From Haloglomus irregulare (GTDB lineage Archaea > Halobacteriota > Halobacteria > Halobacteriales > Haloarculaceae), in contig NZ_QMDX01000002.1 in NCBI RefSeq assembly GCF_007421925.1, forward strand, positions 248,001 through 312,000: 64,000 nucleotides of DNA. The letters are read 5' to 3'. The position numbers were made by a program, and so were the translations under genes. The notes beneath the pieces were generated by a model. The model searched no databases, was not told the origin of the DNA, and was given only the letters and a program-made list of their open reading frames with translations. Below, piece after piece: positions 35,438-43,610 of the stretch; position 1 is the stretch's first letter, and every line of letters begins with the position of its first letter.

Positions 35438-36238
35438 ATGGATGCAGGCACAGGGAAGGCGGCCCGCCTGGCGCGTATCGGCACGGACGGCCGGTACGTC
35501 GTCGTGCCGATGGACCACGGCATCACCATCGGCGCGGTCGCCGGCCTGAAGGACATCGAGAGCACCATCGCGGCCATCACACGCGGCGGCGCCGACGCCG
35601 TCCTCACGCAGAGGGGGGTCGCCCCGCGGGTCCATCCCAACAAGAACGGCGCGGGCTACATCGCCCACCTCAACGGCTCGACCGCCGTGGGTCCCGACGC
35701 GAACGACAAACGGACCACCGGCACCGTGACCGACGCCATCCGGGCCGGCGCCGACGCCGTCTCCTTCCACATCAACGTCGGCTCGGACCACGAACCCGGG
35801 CAGATCGAGGAGCTCGGGCGGCTGACCAGCGAGGCCCACGAGTACGGCCTCCCCGTGCTGGCGATGACGTACGCCCGTGGGCCCGGCGTCGACGAGTCCG
35901 ACCCGGAGGCGCTGGGTCACGCCGTCCGGCTGGGCGAGGAGCTGGGCGCCGACGTGGTGAAGACCGCCTACTCCGGCGACAGCGAGTCGTTCGAGCACGT
36001 CTGCGAGTCGACGCGGCTGCCGGTCGTCATCGCCGGCGGCGAGCCGGACGGCGACCGCGAGACCCTCGCTGCCGTCCGGGGCGCCATGGACGCCGGCGCC
36101 GCGGGCGTCTCGATGGGGCGGACCGTCTTCCAGCACGACGACCCCGAGGCGATGACGCGGGCCGTCCACCTGGTCGTCCACGAGGACGCGACGCCGGGGG
36201 AGGCGCTCCGGGAGTCCGGCCTCGCCGTCGAGGCATAA
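35438..36238 (+). CDS. 2-amino-3,7-dideoxy-D-threo-hept-6-ulosonate synthase
   Basis: 266 residues from the ATG at 35438. Class I aldolase barrel of the FbaB/ADTH-synthase family: YVVVPMDHGITIG, TQRGVAPRV, FHINVGSDHEP, PVLAMTYARGPGVDE, DVVKTAYSGDSESFEHV (Schiff-base Lys in VVKT), and VVIAGGEPDGDRETL. In euryarchaea this enzyme starts the alternative route to 3-dehydroquinate from aspartate semialdehyde and a sugar phosphate. Its place beside trpCBA supports this role over fructose-bisphosphate aldolase. The partner, dehydroquinate synthase II, is not in the window. Confidence 0.87.
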   Translation: MDAGTGKAARLARIGTDGRYVVVPMDHGITIGAVAGLKDIESTIAAITRGGADAVLTQRGVAPRVHPNKNGAGYIAHLNGSTAVGPDANDKRTTGTVTDAIRAGADAVSFHINVGSDHEPGQIEELGRLTSEAHEYGLPVLAMTYARGPGVDESDPEALGHAVRLGEELGADVVKTAYSGDSESFEHVCESTRLPVVIAGGEPDGDRETLAAVRGAMDAGAAGVSMGRTVFQHDDPEAMTRAVHLVVHEDATPGEALRESGLAVEA

Positions 36239-36442
36239 CGGCGATACTGCGGTCTTATTTCCAGAGCGGTCGTAGTTATGGCATAAACGTTCGAGTGAGT
36301 CCTTTCTGAGTGACGAAACCCGGAAACGCCCCGCCGCGCTCCCCCGCGAATCGATACGGACCACCCCTCTCGACGCGGCCCGGACCGGGGCCGCTCGCCT
36401 TCGGCGCCACCCTCATACGGTCCGCAATCGTATAGGTCAGCA

Positions 36443-37174
36443 GTGACGACGGTACTCCTCCTGCGGCACGGAGAGACGACCTGGAACCGCGAGGGACGGA
36501 TGCAGGGCTGGGCGCCGACGCCGCTGACCGACCGGGGTCGCGAGCAGGCCCGGCGGGCGGGCACGGCAATCGCGGCGGCGTACGATGTGGACCGGGTCGT
36601 GGCGTCGGACCTGCGCCGGACACGCGAGACGACCGCCGAGTTGCTCGGCACGCTCGACGTCGAGCCGACGTTCGACCGCCGGTGGCGCGAGCGCTCGTTC
36701 GGCGAGCTCCAGGGGCTCACCGTCGAGGAGGTGTTCGAGGGCCACCCGGAGTACTCGCTGCTGCACGCCGGGGTCGCGGGCGCCCAGGCGACGCCCCCCT
36801 GCGGGGAATCGCTCATCGACACGCGGGAGCGCGTCGTCGACGGCTGGGAGGCGCTGGTGGCCGAGGCGGCACCCGACGAGACAGTGCTGGTCGTGACCCA
36901 CGGCGGGCCGCTGTTCCTCCTGCTCGCCTACGTCCGCGGCCAGGACTTCGAGACGGCCATGGCGGAGGGGTGGCCGGAGAACACCGGCCTCGCCGAGTTC
37001 TACGTCCGCCGGACCGAGGACGGCGTCACCGTCGACGTGCGCCGTGACGGGGAGCCGCTGCACGAGCCGGTCGCCGACCACGACGACACCCACCCCGCCG
37101 GCCGGGAGGAGGGGACGGCGGCGGTCACCGAACGGGTGGCCGACGGTGACGGGGTCGACCCGGAAAGCGAATAG
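36443..37174 (+). CDS. Histidine phosphatase family protein, paralogue 1
   Basis: 243 residues from a GTG at 36443. Phosphoglycerate-mutase-like motif VLLLRHGETTWN (phospho-His in RHG), second conserved Arg/Glu in WRERSFGELQG, and late His in VLVVTHGGPL. Active in hydrolysis of phosphate esters; substrate unknown. The C-terminal 60 residues are acidic and variable. Followed after 22 bp by a close paralogue. Stop is TAG. Confidence 0.9.
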   Translation: MTTVLLLRHGETTWNREGRMQGWAPTPLTDRGREQARRAGTAIAAAYDVDRVVASDLRRTRETTAELLGTLDVEPTFDRRWRERSFGELQGLTVEEVFEGHPEYSLLHAGVAGAQATPPCGESLIDTRERVVDGWEALVAEAAPDETVLVVTHGGPLFLLLAYVRGQDFETAMAEGWPENTGLAEFYVRRTEDGVTVDVRRDGEPLHEPVADHDDTHPAGREEGTAAVTERVADGDGVDPESE

Positions 37175-37196
37175 GCACCCCTCACGAAGCCGGGCC

Positions 37197-37856
37197 ATGA
37201 CCACGGTCGTCGTCGTCCGGCACGGGGAGACCGACTGGAACAGCGAGGGCCGGATGCAGGGGTGGGCGCCGGTGCCGCTGAACGAGCTCGGCCGCGAGCA
37301 GGCGGTCGCCGCCGGCGAGTGGCTGGCCGGCCGCTACGACGTCGACCGGGCGGTCTGTTCGGACCTGCTGCGGACCCGCGAGACCGCGGCCCGGCTCTGC
37401 GAGCCGCTCGGGCTGGTCCCCGATGGCGACCGCGTCGCCTACCGCCGGGCCTGGCGCGAGCGCGACCTCGGCATCTACCAGGGGCTCACCTACGCCGACA
37501 TGTACGACCGGTTCCCGGAGTTCGGCCTGGGCGAGGCCGCCGTCGAGGCCGCGACCGAGACCCCGGAGGGCGGCGAGTCGCTGCTTGACCTCCGCGACCG
37601 CGTGCTCGACGGCTGGGCGGACCTGCTGGCGGAGGTCGGCGACGAGGCAACCGTCCTCGTCGTCACCCACGGCGGCCCCATCCACTTCCTGCTCGGCCAC
37701 GTGAAGGGGCTGGGCGTGCGCGACGCCTTCCTCGAGCACTCGATGGCCAACTGCGGCGTGACGGTGCTGGAGCACCCCTCCGGGGCGCCCGCGGCGGCGA
37801 CCGCCGACCCGGCCACGGTGGTCCGGGAGAACGCGACGGAGTGGGCGGACGGATAA
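37197..37856 (+). CDS. Histidine phosphatase family protein, paralogue 2
   Basis: 219 residues from the ATG at 37197. Same motifs as its neighbour: VVVVRHGETDWNSEGRMQGW, WRERDLGIYQG and VLVVTHGGPIHFLLGHV. Both share the GRMQGWAPxPL segment, so they probably arose by tandem duplication; this copy has a longer aromatic-rich loop (YADMYDRFPEFGLGE). Likely cotranscribed with paralogue 1. Confidence 0.9.
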   Translation: MTTVVVVRHGETDWNSEGRMQGWAPVPLNELGREQAVAAGEWLAGRYDVDRAVCSDLLRTRETAARLCEPLGLVPDGDRVAYRRAWRERDLGIYQGLTYADMYDRFPEFGLGEAAVEAATETPEGGESLLDLRDRVLDGWADLLAEVGDEATVLVVTHGGPIHFLLGHVKGLGVRDAFLEHSMANCGVTVLEHPSGAPAAATADPATVVRENATEWADG

Positions 37857-38001
37857 CGGCCCGAAGCGCCGCTCTGCCGAACTGTAGTGGGTACATGTCG
37901 CAAACGCACCGATTCGTTCTGATACGTCCGTCCCCTCGGAACCCGGTCGAGCGCGACCGCTCCCGCGAGCGCTTATGAGACCCGCCCGCGTACGACCGCA
38001 G

Positions 38002-38643
38002 ATGAGCGACGCCGCGGACGAGGGCGCCGGCACGGCGGACGACCCCGAAGTCACCGCCGACCTGCCCGATGCGCCCATCCACACGACCGGCACCGACCAC
38101 ATCACTATCTGGGGCTCGAACGAGGCCGACACCCTGGCCTTCTACCGTGACCTGCTGGGGATGCCGCTCGTCCTCCGGCAGCCGAACCTCGACGACCCCT
38201 CGCAGACGCACCTGTTCTTCGATACCGGCGACGGGCGCATCCTGACGGTCTTCGTCGGCGACCGGCCCTCCAACCAGGGCGGCCAGCGCAGCGCCGTCGG
38301 CGCCGTCCACCACCTCTGCTTCTCGCTCGACCCCGGGCGCTACGAGACCGTTATGGACGCGCTGGACGAGGCCGGCAAGCGCTACAACGTGTTCGATCGG
38401 GGGGCCTTCCACTCGTTGTACACCACGGACAACAACGGCCTCGTCATCGAGCTCTCGGCGGACAAGTACGACATCCCGGACGACCGCCGCGGCGAGGTAC
38501 TGGCGACGGCCCAGCGCCTCCGCGTCGCGGACGGCGCCGACTACGCGAAGGACGAACATCTCGCGGCGGCCATCGAGGAACTCGGGCTGGAGGTGACGGA
38601 GTACGACCTGCCCGAAGCCGCCACGGGGACCGGCGTGGAGTAG
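38002..38643 (+). CDS. VOC-superfamily (glyoxalase/dioxygenase-like) protein
   Basis: 213 residues from the ATG at 38002. Two beta-alpha-beta-beta-beta units are visible: TTGTDHITIWGSNEADTLAFYRDLLGMPLV and AVGAVHHLCFSLDPGRYETVMDALDEAG, ending DNNGLVIELSADKYD. Candidate metal ligands are the His in DHITIW, His in HHLCF and Glu in VIELS, matching extradiol dioxygenases or glyoxalases. The extra 45 C-terminal residues are helical. Substrate not inferable. TTATGAG at about 37974 may be the TATA box. Stop is TAG. Confidence 0.87.
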   Translation: MSDAADEGAGTADDPEVTADLPDAPIHTTGTDHITIWGSNEADTLAFYRDLLGMPLVLRQPNLDDPSQTHLFFDTGDGRILTVFVGDRPSNQGGQRSAVGAVHHLCFSLDPGRYETVMDALDEAGKRYNVFDRGAFHSLYTTDNNGLVIELSADKYDIPDDRRGEVLATAQRLRVADGADYAKDEHLAAAIEELGLEVTEYDLPEAATGTGVE

Positions 38644-38665
38644 CGGGCGTCGGGGAACGGGCGCG

Positions 38666-39271
38666 TCAGCAGACCGGTTTCGGGTTGACCCCCATCTCCT
38701 CCAGCGTCCCGAAGTAGTCGTCGTACGCCGCGGTGACGACCGCGTCCGCCAGGGGCTCGGCCGCGTCGGCATCGTCGTCGGACAGCAGCGCGACGGCGTC
38801 CTCGAGGTGGTCCTCCAGGTCGCCGCCGAGCCCGCGGAACGTGCTCGCCGTCCCCGGGTCGGCCTGGCCGGTGAAGAAGCCGGTCGCCTGCGAGCGGTGG
38901 GCCTTCGCGACGAGTGTGCGGCCCACGAACGCGCCCAGCCGCTCGGCCGTCGTTTCCGCGTCGGCCATCGCGTCGTACAGGTCGGGGGCCGAGCCGGGGT
39001 CGTGGTCGTCCACCTCCCCGGCGACGGTCTCGTACGCCTCCCGTTCGGCCGCGGCGGCGGCCGCGAACAGTTCGGCCGCGTCGCCGTCCGCCTCGTCGGC
39101 CCAGGCCTCGTACGTCCCGGCGGCGACGTGGTGGTCGTCGGCCATCGCCGTCAGCACCGCGTCGGGCTCCATCTCGCCCGCGGTGAGCGCGTAGAGGGCC
39201 TTCGAGGAGCCCAGCCGGGAGAGTTCGGTCTTGTTCGCCTCTCGGACCGCCGATACGAATGCGTCCGTCAT
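38666..39271 (-). CDS. Rubrerythrin-like (ferritin-superfamily) protein
   Basis: 201 residues from the ATG at 39271. All-helical; SSKALYALTAGEMEPDAVLTAMADDHHVAAGTYEAWAD and FAAAAAAEREAYETVAGEVDDHDPG contain Glu and His residues spaced as for a diiron four-helix bundle, though the ExxH pairs are not canonical (DDHH, EREAYE). It ends in GVNPKPVC, a tail I recall from haloarchaeal relatives. Probable cytosolic redox or iron-related protein; iron binding is uncertain. Confidence 0.68.
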   Translation of the reverse strand: MTDAFVSAVREANKTELSRLGSSKALYALTAGEMEPDAVLTAMADDHHVAAGTYEAWADEADGDAAELFAAAAAAEREAYETVAGEVDDHDPGSAPDLYDAMADAETTAERLGAFVGRTLVAKAHRSQATGFFTGQADPGTASTFRGLGGDLEDHLEDAVALLSDDDADAAEPLADAVVTAAYDDYFGTLEEMGVNPKPVC

Positions 39272-39396
39272 GCGTCGGGGTTCGGTGGCCGGCGGTTTAA
39301 CTCCGCCGTGACGACCCACGACGGACGGGTGAGCCATAGCACGCGCCGTGGCTGCCGACGGAGAGGATTATAACCACCCCTGACGTAGTATCACGC

Positions 39397-40260
39397 ATGG
39401 ATTGGCAGACGGACTGGGGGCTGCGGGGTCGGATGCTCCTGACGATGTTCCTGCTCGTCGCCCTCTACATCGGCTTCATCGGCATCCTCTCGCAGTACGT
39501 CGGCCTGTTCGCCCTGGTGCTCATCATCGGGCTGTTCTCGTTCGGGCAGTTCTTCTTCAGTGACAAGCTGGCGCTCTACTCGATGGGCGCCTCCGTCGTC
39601 GACGAGGACGAGTATCCGGACCTCCACGCCAGGGTGACGCGGCTCTCCCAGCAGGCCGACCTCCCGAAACCGACGGTCGCCGTCGCCGACTCGCGGGTGC
39701 CGAACGCGTTCGCGACCGGCCGCTCGCAGGAGTCCAGCGCGGTCTGCGTGACGACCGGCCTGCTGCGACGGCTTGACGACGAGGAACTCGAGGGCGTCCT
39801 CGCACACGAGCTCGCGCATATCAAGAACCGCGACGTGATGGTGATGACCATCGCCTCGTTCCTCTCGACGCTCGCCTTCCTGGTGGTGCGCTTCGGCTGG
39901 CTGTTCGGCGGCGGCCGGAACCGGAACGGCGGCGTGGTCGTGGCCATCCTCGTCTCGCTGGTCGTCTGGATCGTCTCGTTCCTGCTCATCCGGGCGCTCA
40001 GCCGCTACCGGGAGTTCGCTGCCGACCGCGGCGGTGCCGCCATCACCGGCAACCCCTCGGCGCTCGCCTCCGCCCTGCTCACCATCGACGGCTCGATGGA
40101 CAAGGTCCCGGAGGAGGACCTCCGCGACCAGGACGAGATGAACGCGTTCTTCATCATCCCCCTCCGCTCGGGAATCGTCGGCCGGCTGTTCAGCACCCAC
40201 CCGCCGACGGAGAAGCGGGTGGAGGAGCTCCGGAACCTGGAGCGGGAACTGGAGACGTGA
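39397..40260 (+). CDS. htpX: HtpX-like M48 membrane metalloprotease
   Basis: 287 residues. Two N-terminal helices (MLLTMFLLVALYIGFIGIL; LFALVLIIGLFSFGQFFF), zinc motif HELAHIKNRD with Glu third ligand in SRYREFAADRGG, and two further helices between them. It degrades or trims misfolded membrane proteins on the cytosolic face. The final residues FSTHPPTEKRVEEL are family-typical. The PspAB gene follows after 60 bp, an association common in haloarchaea. Confidence 0.93.
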   Translation: MDWQTDWGLRGRMLLTMFLLVALYIGFIGILSQYVGLFALVLIIGLFSFGQFFFSDKLALYSMGASVVDEDEYPDLHARVTRLSQQADLPKPTVAVADSRVPNAFATGRSQESSAVCVTTGLLRRLDDEELEGVLAHELAHIKNRDVMVMTIASFLSTLAFLVVRFGWLFGGGRNRNGGVVVAILVSLVVWIVSFLLIRALSRYREFAADRGGAAITGNPSALASALLTIDGSMDKVPEEDLRDQDEMNAFFIIPLRSGIVGRLFSTHPPTEKRVEELRNLERELET

Positions 40261-40320
40261 CGGTCGGCCCGGACCCCACCGGACGACTGAAACGCCCCAC
40301 GGACGTAGTCCCGCGCACGA

Positions 40321-40935
40321 ATGGGACTCCTCGACTCGCTCCGCGAGGCGCTGGGGATGCGCGCGGAGGCCGACGCCACGCGCCGGGCGGACCCGGACGA
40401 CCTGTTCGGGATGTCGACGGCCTACGTGACGATGGAGGCCGACCTCGGCTACCGGTCGACCGGTGACGCGGCGCTCTGCTTCTCCGGCGTCGACAGCACG
40501 GAGTTCACCGCCGCAGTGCGAGCCATCGAGGACATCCTCGCGGCCGGCGAGACCGAGACCGGCACCGCGTTCGACGTCCGCACGGACGGGAAGGGGTACG
40601 AGTGGGTCGTCCTCCACGACGACGACCCGGAGGACCTCGTCACGAGCGTCCACTTCGCGGCCGACGAGTTGACCGAGCGCGGGTTCGGCTCCCGACTGCT
40701 CGCCGCGGCCTTCGCGTTCGAACGCGCCGACGAGGACGGGACCGCGTACTGGCTCTACTCCTTCCGCCGGGGGGCGTACTACCCGTTCGTGCCGGACCCC
40801 GGGGGCCGGAAGGAGCGTGTCGAGCGCCTCGAGTTCAAGCTCGAGAGCGTGCTCGACGGTGAACTCGAGGTCGAGCCCGAGAAGGAGTACTGGTACCCGC
40901 TGTGGCCCGACCGCGGACGACATCCGTGGGAGTGA
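40321..40935 (+). CDS. pspAB: PspA-associated protein PspAB
   Basis: 204 residues. MGLLDSLREALGMRAEADATRRADPDDLFGMSTAYVTMEADLGY is a characteristic start of the haloarchaeal PspAB family; the middle and end (GKGYEWVVLHDDDPEDLVTSVHFAADEL, YWYPLWPDRGRHPWE) agree. It is linked by gene context to PspA/HtpX membrane-stress functions; no enzymatic motif is seen. The primase gene follows directly: a GTG lies immediately after its stop. Confidence 0.85.
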   Translation: MGLLDSLREALGMRAEADATRRADPDDLFGMSTAYVTMEADLGYRSTGDAALCFSGVDSTEFTAAVRAIEDILAAGETETGTAFDVRTDGKGYEWVVLHDDDPEDLVTSVHFAADELTERGFGSRLLAAAFAFERADEDGTAYWLYSFRRGAYYPFVPDPGGRKERVERLEFKLESVLDGELEVEPEKEYWYPLWPDRGRHPWE

Positions 40936-40995
40936 GTGTCGACCCGGGGACGGCCGACCGCCGCGTTCAATACGACGGCTCCACACCGTGCGCTC

Positions 40996-42042
40996 GTGCA
41001 ACGGCTCCACGCGCGCTACCCGTTCCTGTCCGCCGCCCGCGAGGCCGTCCAGTCCGCGGACGTCGACCTCGTGGCGCTGGTTCGGGAGGGCGGGCCGGCA
41101 GTCGAGCGCGGCGTCGAGCGGGTGCGGCGCGCGCTGCTGGAGGGGACCGCCGAGAGCGAGGAGCGCTACGGCGCGCGGGCGGAGCTGCTCTCCTACCCGG
41201 TCGCGCGGGTGCTGGTCTCGCTACTCGACGCCCCCGGCGCGACCGAGAAGTACGCCCGCGCGGAGGCCGCCCTGGCCCAGCGCCGGTTCGTCGCCGACTT
41301 CGCCGAGGAGCGGTCGCTCCGGAGCGGCGGCGAGACGCTGTCGCTGGGGGACCTGCTCGCGGACTTCGGCCTCTCGGGGGACGTCCGCCCGACCGGTGAC
41401 GGCCAGTTCGACGTGGCGGTCGCGGCGTACCTCCGGCTGAGCAGCGGCCTCGACGGCGAGGACTGGCGGCTGGTCCGCCGCCGGCTCCACGACGGCGTCG
41501 TCCCAGTCGACAACGCCGAGCTGGAGACCCTACTGCGGGAGGCCGTCCGCGAGCGGGTCGCCGAGGGGCTGCCGCTGACGGTTCCGGACCCCATCGCCGA
41601 GGGGCTCTCCGAGGCGGTCGGCCAGCTCCGGACCGCCGTCGCGGACGCCGACCCGCCGCGCTCGTTCACCGGACGGATGGAGCCCGGGTCGCTGCCGCCC
41701 TGCATGCACGCGCTGTTGGACCGGTCGCGCGACGGCGAGGACCTCCCCGAGCACTCCCGGTTCGCGCTGGTCGGCTTCCTCGCCACGTTCGACGACCTCG
41801 ACGCCCACGACATCGCTGCCATCGCGGGGCTGGACGACCCCGAGCGCGTCCGCTACCAGCTCCAACGGCTCCGCGACGACCGCGGGGTCGCGTTCGCGCC
41901 GCCCTCCTGCGCGACGATGCAGGCCTACGGCGATTGCGTGAACCAGGACGACCTCTGCGCGGAGATCGCCCACCCGCTCTCGTACTACGAGCGCCGGGCG
42001 GGCGAGCCGAGCGGGGCGGAGGAGGACGCGACGGCCGACTGA
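40996..42042 (+). CDS. priL: DNA primase large subunit
   Basis: 348 residues from the GTG at 40996 (QRLHARYPFLSAAREAV, the usual haloarchaeal start); an in-frame GTG at 40936, directly after the pspAB stop, would add 20 atypical residues. TTCAATAC about 28 bp before 40996 could be its TATA element. Four Cys for the 4Fe-4S cluster are present: PPCMHALLD, PPSCATMQ, GDCVNQD and DDLCAEIAHPLSYYERR. PriL with PriS (not here) makes RNA primers; the cluster domain supports initiation. Confidence 0.9.
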   Translation: MQRLHARYPFLSAAREAVQSADVDLVALVREGGPAVERGVERVRRALLEGTAESEERYGARAELLSYPVARVLVSLLDAPGATEKYARAEAALAQRRFVADFAEERSLRSGGETLSLGDLLADFGLSGDVRPTGDGQFDVAVAAYLRLSSGLDGEDWRLVRRRLHDGVVPVDNAELETLLREAVRERVAEGLPLTVPDPIAEGLSEAVGQLRTAVADADPPRSFTGRMEPGSLPPCMHALLDRSRDGEDLPEHSRFALVGFLATFDDLDAHDIAAIAGLDDPERVRYQLQRLRDDRGVAFAPPSCATMQAYGDCVNQDDLCAEIAHPLSYYERRAGEPSGAEEDATAD

Positions 42043-42228
42043 GTCAACCGTCGCCACAGCGCCGCGGCGGGTCCCGTCACCCGGCGCTCACTCGTCGGTC
42101 ACGGCGGTATGCGCCAGCCGGCAGGCGTGCGAACTCGGATTCCACTCGGAAGACGGAAGACGGAGTGATAACAACCGATATAACCTTCCTATGCCGACGG
42201 TTGCCGATGAGATCGGAGGGTAGCGGGC

Positions 42229-42417
42229 TTATCGGTACGCGAACGTCACACCGATGACCGCCATCACGAGGATGAAGCCGGTGATGGCGCCGACCAGCGT
42301 GATGCCGTCGATGGTCTGCCCGGACATCCGCCCGACGGCGACGATGCCGGCAGCGAACAGCACGACGGCGGCGACGGCGACGGCGATCTCGGTCACCGTC
42401 TCCCTGTCGGGGGCCAT
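42229..42417 (-). CDS. Small two-helix membrane protein
   Basis: 62 residues from the ATG at 42417. Two helices: VTEIAVAVAAVVLFAAGIVAVG and ITLVGAITGFILVMAVIGVTF, with a short polar loop and the end AYR. Similar small proteins are common in haloarchaea; function unknown. An upstream in-frame ATG (42444) adds nine polar residues. The gap to priL (186 bp) contains a short AGACGGA tandem repeat near 42155 and no further gene. Confidence 0.7.
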   Translation of the reverse strand: MAPDRETVTEIAVAVAAVVLFAAGIVAVGRMSGQTIDGITLVGAITGFILVMAVIGVTFAYR

Positions 42418-42542
42418 AGCGCGGGATTCCGCCGGTCGATTCAAAAGGACTTCGAAGCGGGCCGCGGCCGGACCCCCGTCCCGACCCGTGGCCGCGCCCC
42501 TGCCACGTCCGGCGGTTCCACTTCCACCCCGCTAGCGGGGCA

Positions 42543-42569
42543 CTTATAACCGTCGAAACCCTGGTTTCG
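42543..42569 (+). promoter_or_regulatory. TATA box and inverted repeat ahead of the SWIM gene
   Basis: CTTATAAC (42543-42550) is a good TATA box, 21-28 bp before the ATG at 42571, so the mRNA should be leaderless. Between them CGAAACC (42554-42560) and GGTTTCG (42563-42569) form a perfect 7-bp inverted repeat with a 2-bp spacer. A protein bound there would cover the start site, so it is a repressor-site candidate. Confidence 0.5.
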
Positions 42570-42570
42570 G

Positions 42571-43350
42571 ATGGAAACAGCGCGATCCACACGTATGACG
42601 CATACAGAACACAAACCCGCGTCATCGGATGAATCGCAGTCGAAACGAAGGGGGGTCGACCCCGACCGGGAGCGGCCCGTGGTCGAGCACGTGATGGAGA
42701 CGACCGGCGACGGGACGGGCCGGACCGGCGCGGGGCCACAGCCGCTCGCACCGGACACGAGCCGGCTCGATGGCCGCTCGGCACGGGCCTGGACGGAGCC
42801 GATGACCGTCCGGGCGACCGGCGAGGGTCGGTACGACGTCGAGAACGGCGCCGGCCGGACCTACCGCGTCGACCTGCCCGACGGGGACTGCACCTGCCCG
42901 GACCACCGCATCCGGGGCGAGCGGTGCAAGCACCTCCGCCGGGTCGCCATCGAGGTCACCCGTGGCCGGATTCCCGCGCCCGGGCAGGTCCGGGGCACCT
43001 GCCGGGGGTGCGGGCGTGAGGGGTTCGTCCCGGAGGGTGGCCCCGACTACTGCCGCGGCTGCCGGCTGGAGTCCGGCGACCTCGCGACCGACCGCGAGAC
43101 GGGCGACGCCGTGCTCGTCGTGCGGGTGACGGCAGACCGGGCCGACGCGGTCGCGGTCGACGGCACGGGCCGGCCGGTGGCGGACTACGAGACGAACGCG
43201 GGCTACCCGCGCGACGACCCGGTCGTCGAGGTCGTCTACCCGTTCGACGGCGGGGAACCGCTCGCGGACCGCCGGCGCTACTCGTTCCCGCACTCGCGGC
43301 TCGCCCCCCGCGACGCCGCCATCGTCGACCCCGGGCTGGGCGAGGTGTAA
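42571..43350 (+). CDS. SWIM zinc-finger protein
   Basis: 259 residues; ATG at 42571 fits leaderless initiation, with another in-frame ATG at 42595. SWIM motif CxCx(n)CxH is seen in DGDCTCPDHRIRGERCKHLRRVA (residues about 108-130, split here by key residues). A second zinc site follows: GTCRGCGREGF and YCRGCRLE, two CxxC pairs. The C-terminal 90 residues form a beta-rich domain. SWIM domains bind DNA or proteins; role unknown. A palindromic site overlaps its promoter. Confidence 0.85.
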   Translation: METARSTRMTHTEHKPASSDESQSKRRGVDPDRERPVVEHVMETTGDGTGRTGAGPQPLAPDTSRLDGRSARAWTEPMTVRATGEGRYDVENGAGRTYRVDLPDGDCTCPDHRIRGERCKHLRRVAIEVTRGRIPAPGQVRGTCRGCGREGFVPEGGPDYCRGCRLESGDLATDRETGDAVLVVRVTADRADAVAVDGTGRPVADYETNAGYPRDDPVVEVVYPFDGGEPLADRRRYSFPHSRLAPRDAAIVDPGLGEV

Positions 43351-43362
43351 CCGGGCCCGCGG

Positions 43363-43536
43363 TCAGTCCTCCAGCGCGACGAACACGGTCCGTAGTCTCC
43401 GTCCACAGTCCGGACAGCAGAAGCTCTGCCACTTCTCCGGGTCGAGGTCGCCGAACGTCCCCCTCCGGGTCGCGGCCTCGCGGGACACGTCCTGCTCGCA
43501 GGTGTCACAGCGGAACGCGTCGGGTACGCCGGGCAT
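43363..43536 (-). CDS. 57-residue zinc-ribbon miniprotein
   Basis: ATG at 43536 to TGA at 43363. Cys10-x2-Cys13 (FRCDTCEQD) and Cys41-x2-Cys44 (FCCPDCGRRL) form a zinc-ribbon pattern, with an extra Cys40. The spacing between pairs is 27 residues. This fits the haloarchaeal zinc-finger miniproteins, several of which affect stress or motility phenotypes in Haloferax. It is convergent with the SWIM gene (12 bp between stops). Too short for many annotation pipelines. Confidence 0.7.
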   Translation of the reverse strand: MPGVPDAFRCDTCEQDVSREAATRRGTFGDLDPEKWQSFCCPDCGRRLRTVFVALED

Positions 43537-43610
43537 AGCCGGTGCTACGGGCTATCGAATGGAGAGCGTTACGCCGGGGGGACGGAGCCGCGCGCCCCGC
43601 GAGTGCTGGC

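Noticed and set aside
35438-36238. Fructose-bisphosphate aldolase
   Set aside because: Same superfamily, but the trp cluster context and overall sequence fit the aromatic-pathway ADTH synthase better.
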